This document shows, one piece after another, positions 45,780 to 49,304 of a stretch of 49,304 nucleotides of DNA (positions are counted from its first letter, which is position 1; each line of letters starts with the position of its first letter). The DNA comes from Smittium mucronatum (lineage: Eukaryota; Kickxellomycota; Harpellomycetes; Harpellales; Legeriomycetaceae). Position numbers and translations under genes: made by a program. The notes under the pieces are model-generated. The model saw only the letters and a list, made by a program, of their open reading frames with translations. It was not told where the DNA came from and did no database searches. The stretch is from positions 1 through 49,304 of the forward strand of contig LSSL01000002.1 in assembly GCA_001953115.1 (NCBI GenBank). Reading direction: 5' to 3'.

Positions 45780-46746
45780 TCTATTAACCTTATTCCATTA
45801 AAATATATGGCTTTTATAATTTTATTCATTTATTTATTAAGAAATAAATTCTTATCCCACTACATGTTCCACTGTGTTCAGCCAAAAAGCCCTAGGTTCA
45901 AGCACTTATTATGTAAGTCCAGAAATTTTTTGGTCTACACATAAAAAAATAAACTTAATATTTTACCATAATTAAAGCCATGATAATTCCCAAGATAATT
46001 TCACCATCGATATGACTTCAGATTTAATATTCGTAAATATTTGATGCGTATAAAAAAACTCAAAGTATAAATCCAGAATAATGACCGTCTAATTTTTCAT
46101 ACGAATTATCCTGGGATAAATAAGTATTATGCTATCTTTGAAAATCTTATAGCATTGACTCATAATAGACAACTATGAGCCAGGTTAAGGTTAAATTTTC
46201 TCTTTCCGATTCTAGAGTCCAAATTTTCGTCTTGATGTAGATTATTTATTTATATTAAACATTATTGGTAATGTATAAATATTGAAAAAAATCAGCATGC
46301 CTTAATTTCTAAAATAATATTTGTAGTATTGAAAAAAAATCCATTTCTTAGAATTGGATTTTTTGGAGTTAGGTATATTCTTCCTAAAGGTACTAACTTT
46401 TCCATAAAAATATTGTTTCCTTCTAATTTGATAATATAACCAAAGGTAAATATATTATATATTGGGCAATTAAGAATCGAAATTCCAAAAAAAATATCCA
46501 GGAAAGTCATAATAGCTGAATATGTAAAATTATAGTTTCTATCTTCATTGGTTTAATGGTGATATTAATTCCTATTTAACAATTTCAGGGTAAATATGCA
46601 TAAAAAAATTGAATTTGGCTAAGACAATTTACTTTTTATCCATACTTAATTGATACATTATTTAATAATACTATGATTATTTGATCAGATAAAAAATTGT
46701 GAAATGTGATTTTTACTCAGCCAAAAACTCATTTTACTAGACTATC
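45780..46746. other. Intergenic DNA, no gene supported
   Basis: Moderately AT-rich. Open frames at 45750-45944 (plus) and 46292-46510 (minus) are short and hydrophobic. The latter includes IIKLEGNNIFMEKLVPLGRI, which is slightly unusual, but no family is recognised and the plus strand of the same DNA is equally open. Left uncalled. Confidence 0.35.
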
Positions 46747-47300
46747 GTGGTCACTTTTAGGACATTAAGATCCTTTTTTTTACCAAAGTTATTAAGATAT
46801 ATTTCTATGAATCAGTATTGGTCTAAAATGGCTACATTGCCGATCAATGTTACTGCGAAAATAATTGATCTTTTTGTACAGGAAGTGTTTTTTTTCTCGA
46901 TCAAAGATATAGAATTTGGTTTTAAATCGTTAAAATTGGTCAAAAATATACGCTTTTTAGCCCAATATTAGTTTAGAATGATGGATTTTTTTTAGCGGGG
47001 AGTGCACTTTTTTCTAACCAAAGCTATAGAACTGTGTTTATAGCTGTTAATATTTGTTGAAAAGAATAGCTTATATCCTTTTATTCGTTTAGAAAGGTGT
47101 ATTTTCTGAACAGGAACTGTCTTTTTTTTGGGCCAAAGCTATAAAATTATATTTATAGCTAGAAATATTAGTCGAAATTTGTAGATTTGCTACCTAATAC
47201 TAATGCATTAAAATTAGCAATTTTCGCGCAGGAATTTTTTTCCATTATCTCTTTAATCGATTGCTGATTCCATTTATACTCAAACCACATTTTTTAAATA
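46747..47300 (+). repeat. Degenerate tandem array, period 115-118 bp
   Basis: At least four units are recognisable by a T-rich block, then (T/C)CAAAG, then TATA(G/A)AA or TTAAGA, then a TTTATAGCT/TTTCTATGA-type segment. The anchor (T/C)CAAAG lies at 46783, 46901, 47018 and 47133, giving spacings of 118, 117 and 115 bases. A fifth, partial unit begins with CGCGCAGGAATTTTTTT at 47226. Units 3 and 4 are the most alike (CCAAAGCTATA). A 74-codon plus-strand frame (46747-46971) runs through two units but is not kept in register by the period, so the array is non-coding. Confidence 0.65.
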
Positions 47301-48745
47301 TTTATAATGTTAAATAACTATTTTTTAATTGCATTTTTAATATAAAAACATTTTTGAACCAATTTTTGCCCGTTATAGTCATTTGTAACCCACGTTGTAA
47401 TTATGGTTTTTTGTATATTGTCCATTGAAAAGATTAACCGACAATTATATCTTAAATTAAATTCGGATTCGGTAAAAATCTTTCATTTAGCAATTTCAAG
47501 GAATTCAAACTGTTTCAAAGTTTCCATTTACCACATTGGCCAAATAACAATTAATTTATTAGTAATTTCCAATAAGAACTGGTTATTTAAAATAACACTG
47601 CTTATAGGATACTTTGGATAGTAATTAGTATTTTACTGGTTGGAAACTGGGGAACAATCTTTACTTTAATACGTTAGTCACATAAAAAAACTGATCAAAA
47701 TAAAAATAGAAATAGGCTACTTCACCAATAAATTATTCAATATCATTAAATAACTGATATCACTCCCCATAAGCCTGAACTAATAGGCAGACAAAAAATC
47801 TCATATCACTCTCTTTTAAATTCTATTGATTCAAAAGATTTGAGAATTATGGTTCACTCAGTACCGCATATTATTAAGGTTATCGCAGTTCTCATACGGG
47901 AATTGTGGGTGATTTCAACTAATTTTGTGTAAAAGTATGCCCACTAAATAAACCGAACCCATACTGACAATGGTCTTACTAGGGCCGACGCATTTATAAT
48001 GCTACTAATTTGCATCGATTCTTATGAATCGTGTTCGTTCTGACGTCAAATTGGTTTGGCTTCGCTTTATGCAAATATATTTATTAAAAATAAAATTAAT
48101 GAGCTTCCAGTAATATCAATCTAAATAACTGTAAAGTGAGACAAAATAATCATTCAAATTATTAAAGATATTGGTCATAGAGGTAAGAATTTATATTATT
48201 TTTAACAAATTTAAATCTAATATCAATTATATTGTGACAAATGAAATAAAGACGCATAAAGATATCCAATAGAATTATGGTTCTGTCAGTAATAATGAAA
48301 AAATTAACCCCATAAGCATAAAATTTTAAAACATAAATGATGACATATATTAATGCAGTTTAATATATTAGATATTTTAAACATATCCCATTTTCTTGTG
48401 CATAACGTATACGCGCCTCGCCTTTTACTAGACGCGTCCGTGTATGGGGAATATTTTGGGAGTTATAAATTTTTGGCAACACTTACTTGATAATGTGACC
48501 ACATTTAAATTAAATAAAAAATTAAATCAGTTAAAACAGAGTCAAGTAGAGTTAATGCTTTTATGAAGCCTATTTCTAGCTTCTCCATACAATTTTTCGT
48601 TTCAGGAACTAATGGAAAGAGAGAAATATTTTTTCTTATTTTCATCATTTAGATCAACCCTTTATTATAAATTAATTATTTTTGTGAAACATCAACCGAA
48701 TAAAGTTTATTTGTACCAAAATTATTCGAACATATTGATCATTAA
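47301..48745. other. Region before the LINE, no gene supported
   Basis: Contains a 72-codon plus-strand frame at 47403-47621 that I cannot identify. A less AT-rich patch at 47930-48075 gives a peptide NRTHTDNGLTRADAFIMLLI on plus and an equally mixed peptide on minus, and holds a 6-bp hairpin CGATTC-TTAT-GAATCG. A CG-rich patch (GACGCGTC) lies near 48433. These may be scraps of mobile elements. Confidence 0.35.
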
Positions 48746-49304
48746 TTACGTAAAATAAATTTGCCTGGAATAGGTCAAAAAATTCCTGGACTACTTTTTG
48801 CCGACGATGCAGTCCTATTGGCCGATTCGAAGGAAAATTTACAAAAATCATTAGATGCCATTACCGTTTGGTCGGACACCTGGGAAATGAAAATAAATGC
48901 TAAAAAATGTGGAATCATGGATATAGGCTGTGATTGGCCTAATAACCCAACTATACAAAGTCAAGCCATAGCTAGGAATGACTCATACCAGTACTTGGGA
49001 TATATGATGAATAGCCAATGGAACGTATCAGAGACCATTAAAAACAATAAAACCAAGGTCACCAACGCTTATTTTGCTGCGTATGGATTTTTAAAACAGT
49101 CTGATGTGCTGACAGCACTGAAAATCAAGTTCATCAACTCCGTTCTGATGCCAATTGGCTGCTATGGAGGAGAGACGTTCGGGATGAGTGAGATTAGGTG
49201 CAAGCCCATCCAAACAGCTATCGATAAATCTATTCGATTAGTAGCCAAAGTCGGCCGAAACGCTGCTATGGACCGAATTAGGGAAGAATTAGGAATACAA
49301 TCGG
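48746..49304 (+). CDS. LINE-type reverse transcriptase, partial
   Basis: An uninterrupted frame from just after a TAA (48743) to the window end, 186 codons. The recognisable protein begins about LPGIGQKIPG at 48761. It carries RT motif C as FADDAVLLA (residues 18-26, both catalytic Asp present), the following helix, motif D (MKINAKKCGIM, residues 48-58), motif E-like YLGYMMN (83-89), and the downstream thumb/connection stretch IKFINSVLMPIGCYGGETFG typical of non-LTR retrotransposons. The N-terminal RT motifs 1-4 are absent, so this copy is 5'-truncated, as LINEs often are, unless they lie upstream beyond decayed DNA. Codon usage is the least AT-biased in the window and there are no stops, suggesting a young insertion. 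It copies its own mRNA into DNA at the target site. The frame continues beyond the window. Confidence 0.9.

Noticed and set aside
47403..47621. 72-codon plus-strand frame
   Set aside because: Lys/Asn/Ile/Leu-rich with no domain; not distinguishable from chance.

Overview
The window reads as nuclear DNA from an extremely AT-rich, intron-containing eukaryote. The best guess is a fungus or close relative. That rests on three things: one gene whose four short GT-AG introns I could trace, its SND2-type protein, and a eukaryotic tRNA-Leu(CAG). Species cannot be named from the sequence. There is no bacterial-style gene organisation. About 40 kb is gene-poor, made of A/T-rich filler with scattered remains of transposons. 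One assembly gap of 567 N lies at 30188-30754.

Layout. 1-2 kb: a decayed MULE (Mutator-like) transposase with FLYWCH-like, core and SWIM parts still readable. 2.37-2.90 kb: a C/A-rich, G-poor minisatellite. 4.07-5.54 kb: an element with 157-bp terminal inverted repeats that themselves contain 20-21-bp tandem units. 6.12-10.99 kb: a block bracketed by two 123-bp inverted copies of another repeat. It holds a possible small membrane protein gene, a perfect 13-bp hairpin and relics resembling piggyBac and Tc1/mariner transposases. 11.7 kb: a second MULE core fragment. 19.35-20.24 kb: a GC-richer island with a 132-residue acidic ORF on the minus strand, probably a young truncated insertion. 26.3 kb: another relic with a DDE-transposase signature. 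30.1-30.8 kb: the gap, flanked on both sides by G-runs on the same strand.

From about 39.3 kb the sequence becomes less AT-biased. A cluster of CCAATA motifs and tRNA-like palindromes precedes the tRNA-Leu gene (39921-40002, minus). From 42.1 kb onward there is real gene content. The clearest protein gene, not visible as one long reading frame, is a five-exon minus-strand SND2/TMEM208 homologue (43897-44685). Just upstream of it on the same strand are exon-like segments of an unidentified gene. At 46.75-47.30 kb lies a degenerate tandem array with a 115-118-bp period. The window ends inside a LINE-type reverse transcriptase with intact FADD and YLG motifs (48746-49304).

Functionally, only the SND2 gene (ER-targeting pathway) and the tRNA look like working cellular genes. 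The reverse transcriptase may belong to a recently active LINE. Nearly everything else is repeat and transposon debris. Base-composition statements are by eye, and all family calls are from recognised motifs without database searches.
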